A stretch of 64,000 nt of DNA from Janthinobacterium agaricidamnosum NBRC 102515 = DSM 9628 (GCF_000723165.1 NZ_HG322949.1:1739148-1803147); one strand, 5' to 3'; positions 55,351 through 63,361 are shown, counted from the stretch's first letter. The notes: generated by a model from the sequence alone, not told the origin. Translations and numbers: made by a program.

Positions 55351-57573
55351 TTAGAAGACCAGCGAGGTCTGGAAATACAGCGTGCGCGGCTGGCCGACGA
55401 ATTTGCCGCCGTTGTTATCGGTCGAGCGCGTGAAGTAGCGGCGGTCCATCAAGTTCTTGACGCCGACGGCCAGCTTCAGGTTCTTCATCTGCTTGCCGAA
55501 GTCGTAGCCGCCGCGTAGCGCCACGGTGGCGTAGCCGGGAATGTCGCCGAGGCGGCCGGTGACGTCTTCCTTGGTGATGTAGGTCGCGCCGTCGACCGGC
55601 GAATCGGGCGAGCGCTGTTTGGAGTTGGCGAACAGGTCGGCGTTGAAGGTCCAGCGGTCGATCGCGTAGCGCGCGCCCAGCGAGCCGACCTGGCGCGAAT
55701 ACAGCGGCAAGTCCATGCCCTGGAATGCGCCGGCTTGCGACAGCGCCTGGGTGTAGGTGAAGTTGGCCGACACCGACCAGCCTTTCAGGACCGGATTCAG
55801 GTCGCCCAGGTCGTAGCGCAGCGCCGATTCCAGGCCGCGGTGACGGGTTGCGCCCAGGTCGGTCCAGGTGCCGTCGCCGACGATGGAGCGCGCCAGTTGC
55901 AGCTCTTTATCGAAGTCGATGTTGAACAGCGTGAATTCGCCGCCCCAGGCCGTGCCATTGATATGCGTGCCGATTTCATAGGTGGTCGCCATTTCCGGGT
56001 GCAGGCCGTTGGTGGTCGAGGCCAGTTGCGCGTACTGCTGCGGGCCGAACGATTTGCCGGCGTTGGCGAATACCGTCCAGCGCTCGCTGACGCGGTACAG
56101 CGCGGACAGCGTCGGCAGCGTTTCGCGTGAATCGATGCTCGGGAACAGTGCGCTGGTCAGCTTGCCGTTGGTGGCGAAGTTCGACACATTATTGAAGGTG
56201 CTGATGTCTTCCAGCCGCACTCCCGGCGTGATGGTCCAGTTGCCGATGCTGATGCGGTCGTCGATATACAGCGCATGCGCGGTGGTGCCGCCCTGGCTGG
56301 TCTGGTAAGTGAGCATCGGGATGGCGAACGCGTCGAAACCGCTGGCTGGCTTGTAATACGCGGTGCGGCCGGCCACTTCGGCGCTGCTTTCCTTCAGGTA
56401 GCGGTAGCCGACGCTGACTTCCTGGCTCACCGCGCCGGTTTCGAACAGCCGCGAATAGCGCGGTTCGATGCCGAAATAATGATAGCTGCGCGGTGCGGTG
56501 GTCAGGCGGCGCTGTCCGGCGCTGGTCCCGCCGCCTTCCTGTTCGATGAAGCTGCCGCGGAAGGAATCGACGTAGTAGGCCAGCACTTCGGCATTGTTGA
56601 CACCATCGTTATGGGTGTATTTCAGCGACGTGTCGGTGCGCCGTCCGGAAAATTGATCGTACGGACGGGTCGACTGGAACGGGTCCTGCGCGTATTGCGC
56701 GCTGGTCAGGCCGCCGGCCATGTCGCCCTGGCCTTCGAAGTGGTGCAGCGCTCCCGCAATCGTGTCATTGGCCGAAATGCGGTACGCGGCCTTCAGCATG
56801 ATGTCGTCGATATCGATCTTGTCGTTGCTGGAACGGTAGCCGTCGCCGTGGGTGCCCGAATACAGGATCGCGCCGCCCAGGCCGTTGTCGTTGGTGCCGC
56901 CGATAAAGAAGCTCGGGGTCGACTTGACGTCGCCGCCGTGGCGGTACAATTCCGAGCCCAGGCTCAGGCTGGCCTTGAAATCCTTGGGAATCGCGCGTGT
57001 GACGAAGTTGATGATGCCGCCCACGTTTTGCGGGCCATAACGCACCGATCCGGCGCCGCGCACCACGTCGACCGATTCCAGGTTGTCCAGCGCCAATGGC
57101 GCCAGCGACAGTTGCGGCTGGCCATACGGCGCATACGACATCGGCACGCCATCCATCAGCACGGTGGAACGCGGCGACAGGCGCGCCGTCAAGCCGCGGA
57201 TGCCGACGTTGAGCGAGACGTCGCTGCCGCCGGTGCCGTTGCTTTCTTGTACTTGCACGCCGGGAATCTGGCGCAGCACGTCGCGCACGCTGCTGGAGCC
57301 GCTTTCTTCGATGCGCTGGCGCACCACGATGCTGCGCGCGCCCGGATGTTCCAGCACTTTTGCATTGCTCGGGGTGCTCAGCCAGTTGCCGGTCACGGTG
57401 ACGGTGTGCGGCGCCGCCATGTCGGAGGAGGTTTCGTGCTGCGCGTCGGTTTGCTGCTGGGCTTGCTGGGCATGTACTGCGCCGGGCAAGCCCAGCATGG
57501 CGACGGCAACGGCTGCCGCGCATTGACTCAAACACAATCCCGCACCTGGCTGCCGGCTTTTCAAACGTGCCAT
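55351..57573 (-). CDS. TonB-dependent siderophore/iron receptor (FecA-like)
   Basis: This is a 740-residue outer-membrane receptor. A signal peptide ends near VHA (residue 36). The TonB box/plug domain (about 55-175) contains IRGLTARLSPRSTVLMDGVP and VVRGAGSVRYGPQNVGGIINF, typical of FecA and FhuA-class siderophore receptors, and the C-terminal beta-barrel ends in the aromatic motif LYFQTSLVF. It lacks the extra N-terminal signalling domain of FecA. A Fur box is upstream. Neighbouring tRNA genes on both sides suggest that the gene was inserted into the tRNA locus. The ligand is not inferable. Confidence 0.92.
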   Translation of the reverse strand: MARLKSRQPGAGLCLSQCAAAVAVAMLGLPGAVHAQQAQQQTDAQHETSSDMAAPHTVTVTGNWLSTPSNAKVLEHPGARSIVVRQRIEESGSSSVRDVLRQIPGVQVQESNGTGGSDVSLNVGIRGLTARLSPRSTVLMDGVPMSYAPYGQPQLSLAPLALDNLESVDVVRGAGSVRYGPQNVGGIINFVTRAIPKDFKASLSLGSELYRHGGDVKSTPSFFIGGTNDNGLGGAILYSGTHGDGYRSSNDKIDIDDIMLKAAYRISANDTIAGALHHFEGQGDMAGGLTSAQYAQDPFQSTRPYDQFSGRRTDTSLKYTHNDGVNNAEVLAYYVDSFRGSFIEQEGGGTSAGQRRLTTAPRSYHYFGIEPRYSRLFETGAVSQEVSVGYRYLKESSAEVAGRTAYYKPASGFDAFAIPMLTYQTSQGGTTAHALYIDDRISIGNWTITPGVRLEDISTFNNVSNFATNGKLTSALFPSIDSRETLPTLSALYRVSERWTVFANAGKSFGPQQYAQLASTTNGLHPEMATTYEIGTHINGTAWGGEFTLFNIDFDKELQLARSIVGDGTWTDLGATRHRGLESALRYDLGDLNPVLKGWSVSANFTYTQALSQAGAFQGMDLPLYSRQVGSLGARYAIDRWTFNADLFANSKQRSPDSPVDGATYITKEDVTGRLGDIPGYATVALRGGYDFGKQMKNLKLAVGVKNLMDRRYFTRSTDNNGGKFVGQPRTLYFQTSLVF

Positions 57574-57866
57574 TTATTGATTCTCTTTCTCGCCCGTGGG
57601 CGCCTGCGTTATCGATCCTAAATAAGAGTGAAAGTCTAAATGATAATCACCCTCATTATCAAGTAGATAGTGAGCAAGCTATTACTTATGCACAAATTAG
57701 CCATTTTGCAAGCGTTGCTGGAAAATAAGTCCGGATGGGACTTGCCAATAGCGCGGAACGAGGCGATAATAGCGCCCTGATCTGATCTTGCGACGAGATG
57801 AAACTCGTTAATAATCAATGGCTTAGAAATAAGTTGGCAATAAGTGAGATCAAAAGTAAGACCTCA
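57574..57866. other. Divergent intergenic region between the TonB receptor and tRNA-Cys
   Basis: These 293 bases contain the receptor promoter with its Fur site and, further right, an AT-rich stretch (57790-57866) without a recognisable gene. A promoter for the tRNA-Cys/tRNA-Gly pair should lie here, but no clear consensus was found. Confidence 0.45.
57642..57660 (-). promoter_or_regulatory. Fur box upstream of the TonB receptor
   Basis: GATAATCACCCTCATTATC matches the 19-bp Fur consensus (GATAATGATAATCATTATC) at 15 of 19 positions, with all six outer bases on each side intact. It lies about 70 bases before the receptor start, consistent with iron repression. Confidence 0.82.
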
Positions 57867-57940
57867 GGCGAGGTAGCAAAGAGGTTATGCAGCGGCCTGC
57901 AAAGCCGTTTAGACGGGTTCGATTCCCGTCCTCGCCTCCA
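57867..57940 (+). tRNA. tRNA-Cys (GCA)
   Basis: A 74-base cloverleaf with acceptor stem GGCGAGG/CCTCGCC, encoded CCA and anticodon GCA. It lies 17 bases before the fifth tRNA-Gly and is probably co-transcribed with it. In E. coli cysT directly follows glyW next to pgsA. Confidence 0.95.
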
Positions 57941-57957
57941 GATAATTTGTGCTCCAA

Positions 57958-58033
57958 GCGGGAGTAGCTCAGTTGGTAGAGCGCAACCTTGCCAAGGTTG
58001 AGGTCGAGAGTTCGAGACTCTTCTCCCGCTCCA
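57958..58033 (+). tRNA. tRNA-Gly (GCC), copy 5
   Basis: Identical to copies 1-4 but on the far side of the TonB receptor gene. Just after the CCA end it shares GAAT with copy 3. An intrinsic terminator follows. Confidence 0.97.
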
Positions 58034-58040
58034 GAATCCG

Positions 58041-58070
58041 AAAGGGAAGTCGTCATGGCTTCCCTTTTTT
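58041..58070 (+). terminator. Intrinsic terminator of the tRNA-Cys/tRNA-Gly pair
   Basis: AAAGGGAAG and CTTCCCTTTTTT form a stem with a run of six T after tRNA-Gly copy 5. Confidence 0.85.
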
Positions 58071-58211
58071 GCGTTTACGCACTGTTTTTCCAAACAAGGC
58101 ACGCTGGACCTACCCGCCGGAATTTTTGTTTCGTGGGAAACGATTACATATGTCACATTGTTGCAGGTCGATTATACTGACAGCCGTTTCCTTCTTTTAC
58201 CAAGGTTCCCC

Positions 58212-59090
58212 ATGATCGTCACTTACGGCCTGCTTGCTTTGGCCATCTTATCCGTATGGTTAACCGATGTGCGTTTGTCGCCATCGCTGCGCATCCCTGC
58301 CTGGGGTGTATTGTTGCTGGCGGCCATAGTCAGCGGTCTCGCCAGCGGCATCCTGGCGCCGCTGGCGCTGCTTTCCATCGTGGTGTTTGTCGTGCTGGCC
58401 TCGTATGCCGAGCGCTGCGGCCGCAAGCCGGACGCGCAATGGCTGGCCCGGCTGCTGCTGTTGCTGACCATGCTGGCCGGCTTGGTGCTGGCCATGCACC
58501 TGGCGCCCGGTTTCCATAATCCGCGCATCATCGACAAGCTGGTCTTGTCGCCCGGCGGCGCGCCGTTTACCCAGTATCTGAATTTCGACAAGGGTTTGAC
58601 TGGCCTGGTGTTGCTCGCGCTGTTCTGCGCCCGCGCGCACAATTGGCAGGAATTCGCGCAGGCCATCAAGCGGGCCGTGCCGGTGATGGCGGTGACGCTG
58701 GTCGCAGTGGTCGGCACCGCGCTGGCCATCGGTTTTGTGAAGCCGGATTTCAAATTGCCCGACATCACGCTGCAATTCTTGCTGGTCAATCTGCTGTTGA
58801 CCTGTGTTGCCGAAGAAGCCTTTTTCCGTGGTTTGTTGCAAGAGCGGATCGCAGCCTTCCTGAAGCACACCACTACCGGTGAAACCGTGGCGCTGCTGGT
58901 TGCCAGCGTACTGTTCGGCCTGACGCATGCCGCCGGCGGCTGGCGTGTGATCTTGCTGGCGACCATGGCCGGCCTGGGCTACGGTTTTGCCTATCGTTAT
59001 ACCAAAAGAATCGAGGCGGCCATCGCCACGCACTTCATCGTCAACGCGGTGCAGTTCCTGGCGCTGACTTATCCTTACCTGCGCGGCTGA
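58212..59090 (+). CDS. CPBP-family intramembrane metalloprotease
   Basis: This 292-residue multi-span membrane protein carries the CPBP (Abi) motifs: EEAFFRGLL (EExxxR), then HAAGGW and HFIVNAVQF with conserved His and Asn. Related proteases process CAAX-type or bacteriocin-like substrates, but most bacterial members have unknown targets. I prefer the ATG at 58212 (MIVTYGLLAL), which begins a clean first helix. An earlier in-frame start at 58158 would add 18 residues. Confidence 0.88.
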   Translation: MIVTYGLLALAILSVWLTDVRLSPSLRIPAWGVLLLAAIVSGLASGILAPLALLSIVVFVVLASYAERCGRKPDAQWLARLLLLLTMLAGLVLAMHLAPGFHNPRIIDKLVLSPGGAPFTQYLNFDKGLTGLVLLALFCARAHNWQEFAQAIKRAVPVMAVTLVAVVGTALAIGFVKPDFKLPDITLQFLLVNLLLTCVAEEAFFRGLLQERIAAFLKHTTTGETVALLVASVLFGLTHAAGGWRVILLATMAGLGYGFAYRYTKRIEAAIATHFIVNAVQFLALTYPYLRG

Positions 59091-59167
59091 CGGCAAACGC
59101 CGCGCGATTCAATAGCAAGATCTGTCGTGCTTTCAGTGACTGGAAGCGTTACAGTATGATCTGGCTA

Positions 59168-59273
59168 AGAGCCTATCCCAGTAGTGAGCGTCTTCTGCTG
59201 GCAGCGCATCAGCAACGCAGTCCCCGTTCCTGAGGGGCGCCAGAACAAGACGCTCACTACTGGGATAGGCTCT
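59168..59273. mobile_element. MITE-like perfect inverted repeat
   Basis: Left arm 59168-59194 and right arm 59247-59273 are perfect 27-base inverted complements (ends AGAGCCTATCCC and GGGATAGGCTCT). The 52-base centre has a further CCCC/GGGG stem and no ORF. The 104-base core from GAGCC to GGCTC is flanked by TAA on both sides (59166-59168 and 59273-59275), as expected of a short target duplication. It lies only 17 bases before the ogt start and would form a large hairpin in its leader. Copies elsewhere cannot be checked here. Confidence 0.65.
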
Positions 59274-59289
59274 AAATACAGGGGTTGCC

Positions 59290-59790
59290 GTGTCCTATGT
59301 CTACAAAACCATCGACTCGCCGGTCGGCCAGTTGAAGCTGGTCGCCAACGGCGACCGGCTGTGCGCGATCCTGTGGCAAAACGAGCAGCCTGGCCGGGTT
59401 CGGCTGGGGCCGATGCGCGAAGATCCGGAGCGTCCGGTCTTGCTGGAAACGCAGCGCCAGTTGCAGGAATATTTTGCCGGCCGGCGCGACAGCTTCGCGC
59501 TGGAACTCGACCTTGCCGGCAGCGCATTCCAGCAGCAGGTGTGGCAGGCGCTGTTGACGATACCGTTCGGCGAAACCCGCAGCTACAGCCAGATCGCGCG
59601 CCAGATCGGCAATCCCAGGGCGGTGCGGGCGGTCGGCGCGGCCAATGGCAAGAACCCGATTTCTATCGTCGCGCCCTGCCACCGCGTGATCGGCGCATCC
59701 GGCGCGCTGACGGGTTTCGCCGGCGGATTGCAGGCCAAGAAATTGCTGCTGGCGCTGGAGGACAAGCAGCAGTTGCACATGGCGTGGTGA
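59290..59790 (+). CDS. ogt: Methylated-DNA--protein-cysteine S-methyltransferase
   Basis: This enzyme repairs O6-methylguanine and O4-methylthymine by suicidal transfer to its active-site Cys130 in APCHRVIG. RSYSQIARQIGNPRAVRAVG is the DNA-binding helix-turn-helix region. The 166 residues match the Ogt length without an Ada domain. The start is GTG at 59290 (SYVYKTIDS). The upstream MITE sits between its likely -10 (TATGAT at 59155-59160) and the start. Confidence 0.95.
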   Translation: MSYVYKTIDSPVGQLKLVANGDRLCAILWQNEQPGRVRLGPMREDPERPVLLETQRQLQEYFAGRRDSFALELDLAGSAFQQQVWQALLTIPFGETRSYSQIARQIGNPRAVRAVGAANGKNPISIVAPCHRVIGASGALTGFAGGLQAKKLLLALEDKQQLHMAW

Positions 59791-59866
59791 GCGCTGCGTC
59801 AGCTTGCTTTGCCGGCTTGCGCGGCCAGATCGTCATCGCGCGGTAGCGTCAAAAGGAAGGGCAGGC

Positions 59867-59895
59867 GGAACTCTGTACATCGCCGCCGCCACTGA
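59867..59895 (+). promoter_or_regulatory. hrp-box-like promoter, site 1
   Basis: GGAACT (59867-59872), 16 bases, then CCACTGA (59889-59895) fits the HrpL consensus GGAACC-N15/16-CCACNNA at all positions except the last -35 base. It lies 64 bases before the GTG of the putative effector gene and inside the longer frame of that gene, so the longer start is unlikely. Confidence 0.6.
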
Positions 59896-59959
59896 TGCGC
59901 AGCTTATGCCGCCTTGCCTGTTGCGGGGCGCCCCTTATGACTGCCGACGCGAGCCTGCC

Positions 59960-61084
59960 GTGAAACTGACCTTTCCTTCCTTGTCGGGCGCCCAGCCCTT
60001 GTCCACTTCGCCGGCGGCCACGCCGCCGCCCGTTACCCATCCTGCCGGTACGCCGCAGCGGCCGGCCGAGCCGTCGCGCCAAACCCGCCACGCCGGCGGC
60101 ACCGCGGCACTGCGTTTGCGGCAGATGTTCAAGGCCAGTTCGCCATCGATCAACCAGTTGCCATCCGGAACAAAAATCGTTACCGACAATGTCGAGAAGA
60201 TGACGCCAGCCGAAAGGACCGCCGTCGCCGATGCGCTCGGCATCGATAGTGCGCACTTGAATGAGCGTGGTATCAACGGTGAAATCGGCGCCGTGCTCGA
60301 TAAGTTCCAGCATTTGTGGTTCACGCCCGAGATCGCTGCAGGCCAGCAGCCGATGGTGCAATATGAAAAAAATGTCAATCTTGGCCATCTCGCGATGCTG
60401 TTTCCGAAAGTACCAGTCGAGAAGCTCAGGGAGTTGGATACCGCGATGAGCAAGGCAAACATGGAAATCGCCTGGGATAGCCGACGTTCGGCGATGGCGA
60501 TTCAATTCGATGGCACTGCATTGAATGTCAAGGATTTCAGGCAGCAGGCGACTACCGTGTTGGGAGGTAATGGCGAAGTGATGGACGGCGCCAGCGATGC
60601 GGCAAAGATCGTTGCGCAGATGCTGGCCAGCGAACCGCGCGCCAAGCTGGAGCTGGTCAGCGGTTTTTCCTTGGGCGGCGCCAGCGCCCAAGTGTTCAAG
60701 GCGGCGCTGGCGGCGCATCACCCTGTCGCTGCCAAGGTGCCGATGGTGTTGGCCGATCCGCAATTACTAAACAATAAGCAGGCGCGCCGGGCGGTCGTGG
60801 AAGGGGGGCAAGTTGTCGATTACGCCCAGCCGCGGGGGCTGGCGCTGACTTTCGATTATGCAGGTAGCCCGCATCGCGGCGTGATGGGCGCGATGGGCGC
60901 GGCGCAGTTCAACTATCCCGGCCTGGTCAAGCTGAAACTGCCGCTGCAAGCGCACGACGGGCTCGACGGCGGCGAGCCGGCAGCGTCATGGCTGGGATAT
61001 CACGGCATCTATCCCGGACCGATACAGCGCTTTTCCCGGCAAACGCCGCCGGTCGGCGGTTACCGCGGTTATCCGGAAGTGTGA
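59960..61084 (+). CDS. Putative secreted effector with a GxSxG lipase-like motif
   Basis: From the GTG at 59960 the protein has 374 residues (ATG 59906 would add 18). Residues 1-45 are rich in Ser, Thr, Pro and Ala with little charge, the look of a type III secretion signal. The rest has no clear family. Around residues 235-239 the motif GFSLGG (Ser237) matches the GxSxG nucleophile elbow of alpha/beta hydrolases and lipases, followed by an Ala-rich helix. The catalytic Asp and His are not assigned. An hrp-box-like promoter stands 64 bases upstream. No Sec signal or membrane span is visible. I infer an effector; a cytosolic hydrolase is the alternative. Confidence 0.5.
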   Translation: MKLTFPSLSGAQPLSTSPAATPPPVTHPAGTPQRPAEPSRQTRHAGGTAALRLRQMFKASSPSINQLPSGTKIVTDNVEKMTPAERTAVADALGIDSAHLNERGINGEIGAVLDKFQHLWFTPEIAAGQQPMVQYEKNVNLGHLAMLFPKVPVEKLRELDTAMSKANMEIAWDSRRSAMAIQFDGTALNVKDFRQQATTVLGGNGEVMDGASDAAKIVAQMLASEPRAKLELVSGFSLGGASAQVFKAALAAHHPVAAKVPMVLADPQLLNNKQARRAVVEGGQVVDYAQPRGLALTFDYAGSPHRGVMGAMGAAQFNYPGLVKLKLPLQAHDGLDGGEPAASWLGYHGIYPGPIQRFSRQTPPVGGYRGYPEV

Positions 61085-61115
61085 AAAAAATGATGCAAAA
61101 AAATGCAACGGCGAT

Positions 61116-61143
61116 GGAACTTGGACGCGCAGTCCACCACTTA
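61116..61143 (+). promoter_or_regulatory. hrp-box-like promoter, site 2
   Basis: GGAACT (61116-61121), 15 bases, CCACTTA (61137-61143) fits the HrpL pattern well. It lies 66 bases before the 57-residue ORF. The wider pattern GCGATGGAACTT, 16 bases, ACTTATC is shared exactly with site 3. Confidence 0.65.
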
Positions 61144-61209
61144 TCAGCAGTGGAGAGCAAAACTCCCGATTCCCTTAAACGAAGTTTCTTTTTTTGATTG
61201 GAGTTAATC

Positions 61210-61383
61210 ATGGCAATACCATCTATTCCTGGCGGCGTTGGTGCAGCAGCAGGCGGAGCAGAGCTGGCTCTCGGCTTGGGAAACATTGCGCAAGGCATGG
61301 CGATCAACCAGATCCTGACCCAGGCGCAAATGGCCGCTGCGACCCAGAAGAAAGCCAATGAGATTGCGGCCAACGCAATCTAA
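61210..61383 (+). CDS. Small Gly/Ala-rich protein of unknown function (57 residues)
   Basis: The ATG at 61210 follows GGAG and encodes 57 residues. The N-terminal half is rich in Gly and Ala (IPGGVGAAAGGAELALGLG) and the C-terminal half is an amphipathic helix with Gln, Lys and Asn. The second small gene at 61461 shares the core AQGxA...T...MA. Family is unknown to me. Small T3SS pilus/needle subunits or R-body (Reb) proteins show loosely similar helices. An hrp-like box precedes it, so it may be a secreted or structural peptide. A stem-loop follows it (61402-61441). Confidence 0.6.
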   Translation: MAIPSIPGGVGAAAGGAELALGLGNIAQGMAINQILTQAQMAAATQKKANEIAANAI

Positions 61384-61401
61384 GCCAGCCCACCATGCCG
61401 G

Positions 61402-61441
61402 CACGCTGGTGCGTATGACCATACAGGGCGCACCAAGCGTG
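61402..61441 (+). promoter_or_regulatory. Stem-loop between the two small genes
   Basis: CACGC and GGTGCG on the left pair with CGCACC and GCGTG on the right. The inner part can form a second short hairpin (GTATG/CATAC). With no T-run it may attenuate the downstream gene. Confidence 0.45.
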
Positions 61442-61460
61442 TATTTGAAAGGATGAATCG

Positions 61461-61637
61461 ATGAACTACCCTAACGTAGCAGGCAATTTTTCGACCCGAT
61501 CGCAACCAGAAATGGACCCGAACACGGCTCCTCCGCAAGGCGCCGAAGATATTTTGTGGGCCATGGCGCAAGGCCGTGCGCTGACAAAGTTGCAGACCTT
61601 TTCTTCGATGGCCAAGCGTCTCAACGACCAGCAGTAA
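61461..61637 (+). CDS. Second small protein related to the 57-residue protein (58 residues)
   Basis: The ATG at 61461 follows AAAGGA by eight bases, and the frame ends with TAA at 61635-61637. The N-terminal half is Pro/Asn-rich without charge clusters, and the C-terminal helix (DILWAMAQGRALTKLQTF) aligns with IAQGMAINQILTQ of the gene upstream, suggesting an ancient tandem duplication. I know no family for it. It is below many length cut-offs, so it may be unannotated in related genomes. It is probably on the same transcript as its neighbour. Confidence 0.6.
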   Translation: MNYPNVAGNFSTRSQPEMDPNTAPPQGAEDILWAMAQGRALTKLQTFSSMAKRLNDQQ

Positions 61638-61722
61638 GCGTCCGCACCGGATCGCAGCCAGCCTGCGCCGCCTGATGGGCCGATATCATCGCCCAGTCTT
61701 GTCTTCCAGAGCAATCGCCGCA

Positions 61723-61736
61723 ACTGTCCGGACAGT
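61723..61736. promoter_or_regulatory. Perfect 14-bp palindrome before the methyltransferase gene
   Basis: ACTGTCCGGACAGT is fully self-complementary and lies 100 bases before the methyltransferase start. It is a candidate operator, though chance cannot be excluded. Confidence 0.3.
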
Positions 61737-61836
61737 GTCTCCGGCCGGTGGGCGGCGGTGTGCTCGCCGCTCAGCTTTCGCCGCTTATTTTCCCCATTTT
61801 TTTCCTGCTTGCGTCTCTACTTTAAGGGTGTCTACA

Positions 61837-63309
61837 ATGAACTGGACAGATGGTTATGCCTCCGATACCGACTACCAGGCCGGCTTCTTCCGCGAACAGA
61901 GTCCGGTCTACCTGAGCTTTGCCTGTGCCTTGAACGGCGTCGAGCCCATCGATACCGGCCGTCCGTACACTTATTTCGAGCTTGGCTTCGGGCGCGGACT
62001 GACCGCCAACCTGCTGGCCGCCAGCAACCCGCATGGGCAATTTTTTGCCGCCGACTTCAATCCCGCGTATGTCGCGGGCGCGCGGCAGCTGGCCGGGCAG
62101 GCCGCACTGGATAACCTGACGCTGCTGGAGGCGAGTTTTGCCGATCTGGCCGACGGCAAGCACAGTGCGCTGCCGCCATGCGACTTCATTTCGCTGAACG
62201 GCGTCTACACCTGGGTGTCGGAGGAAAACCGGCGCCAGATCGTGCGTTTCATCGAGCGTTACCTGAAACCGGGCGGCATCGTCTATATCAGCTACAACGC
62301 CATGCCGGGCTGGGCCTCGGCATTGCCTTTGCAGCGCTTGCTGGTCGATCACGCCGAACTGCGGGCCGGCGGCACCGGGACCAAGGTCGACCGCGCACGC
62401 GCATTCTGCCGCCAGCTGGAACAGGTCAAGGCGGGGTATTTTGACGCCAATCCGGGTTTGTCCAGGCCGCTTGACGCGCTGCAGCGCGAATCGTCCGACT
62501 ACCTGGCCCACGAATACATGCACCGCTGCTGGCAGCCGCTGTACCACAAGGATGTGGCGCACGACCTGGCCGGCGCCAAGCTCGATTATGCCGGTTCGGC
62601 CCATCTGCCGCATGCGTTCCCGTCGCTGGCCTTCACGCCGGAACAGCAGCAATTGCTCGATGCCGTCGACGACCATACCCTGCGCGAAACCATCAAGGAT
62701 TATTTGCTGAACACCAGCTATCGGCAGGATATCTTTGTCCGCGGCGCGCGCCGCATGAAGCCGCTGCGGCAAGCCGAATGGCTGCTGCGCAGCGGACTGG
62801 CGCTGACGGTGCGACGCGCCGATGTCAAGCCGCATGACGCCGCTGATGCGCCGTTATTCGATGCGCTGGCGCTGCGTCCGCATACGCTGGCCGAACTGGC
62901 GGCCTTGTCCGGCCGCGAGCTGGCCGGCATGGCGCGAACGGCGGCGGTGCTGATCGCCTCCGGGCAGGTTTGTCCGTATATTTTTTCCGGCGCGGGCGTG
63001 CCGCCGGCTGCGGCGCAGCGCCTGAACCAGGCCATTGCCCGGCACTCCACCATCGATGACGATTACCAGGGGTTGGCGTCGCCGCTGCTGGGCAATGGCG
63101 TCGCCGCCGGCCTGGTGCAGCGGCTGGTTTACCTGGCCTTGTGCGCCGAGCCGGCAGGGCCCGGGGCGCCGGACGCCGCCGCCATCGTGCGCCAGGTGGC
63201 GGCCGGCCTGCGCGGCCACAGCACCATCGACCAGGCGCAATTGGCGGACACGGTGCAAGCGATCCTGCGCGAACGGCTGCCGATCTGGCGCCAGTTGCAG
63301 GTGCTGTGA
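61837..63309 (+). CDS. Class I SAM-dependent methyltransferase with a regulatory domain
   Basis: This 490-residue protein starts at ATG 61837 behind AAGGGTG. The N-terminal Rossmann domain has ELGFGRG at 48-54 (SAM motif I), ADFNPAYV (motif II-like) and LNGVYTWVSEENR, as in proteins combining a methyltransferase with the predicted methyltransferase regulatory domain. The C-terminal half (about 260-490) is helical and includes PLRQAEWLLRSGLAL. The architecture resembles the Rickettsia protein-lysine methyltransferases that modify the outer-membrane protein OmpB, which suggests a protein substrate. This is inference by recollection of architecture. It sits between two hrp-box-driven genes. Confidence 0.8.
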   Translation: MNWTDGYASDTDYQAGFFREQSPVYLSFACALNGVEPIDTGRPYTYFELGFGRGLTANLLAASNPHGQFFAADFNPAYVAGARQLAGQAALDNLTLLEASFADLADGKHSALPPCDFISLNGVYTWVSEENRRQIVRFIERYLKPGGIVYISYNAMPGWASALPLQRLLVDHAELRAGGTGTKVDRARAFCRQLEQVKAGYFDANPGLSRPLDALQRESSDYLAHEYMHRCWQPLYHKDVAHDLAGAKLDYAGSAHLPHAFPSLAFTPEQQQLLDAVDDHTLRETIKDYLLNTSYRQDIFVRGARRMKPLRQAEWLLRSGLALTVRRADVKPHDAADAPLFDALALRPHTLAELAALSGRELAGMARTAAVLIASGQVCPYIFSGAGVPPAAAQRLNQAIARHSTIDDDYQGLASPLLGNGVAAGLVQRLVYLALCAEPAGPGAPDAAAIVRQVAAGLRGHSTIDQAQLADTVQAILRERLPIWRQLQVL

Positions 63310-63361
63310 CGCCAATTCAGGCACGGCAAGGCGGCCGTCGAGAAATCGCTGCCGCCGCGAT

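Noticed and set aside
57815..58156. 113-residue minus-strand frame over tRNA-Cys and tRNA-Gly
   Set aside because: It is again antisense translation of tRNA genes.
59804..59959. Longer N terminus of the putative effector from 59804
   Set aside because: The hrp-like promoter lies inside it, and residues 1-52 have an Arg/Ala-rich composition unlike the rest.
61210..61637. Assignment of the small peptides as R-body (Reb) or HrpA pilin proteins
   Set aside because: Only loose helix likeness is seen. Key N-terminal motifs of both families are absent, so no family name is given.
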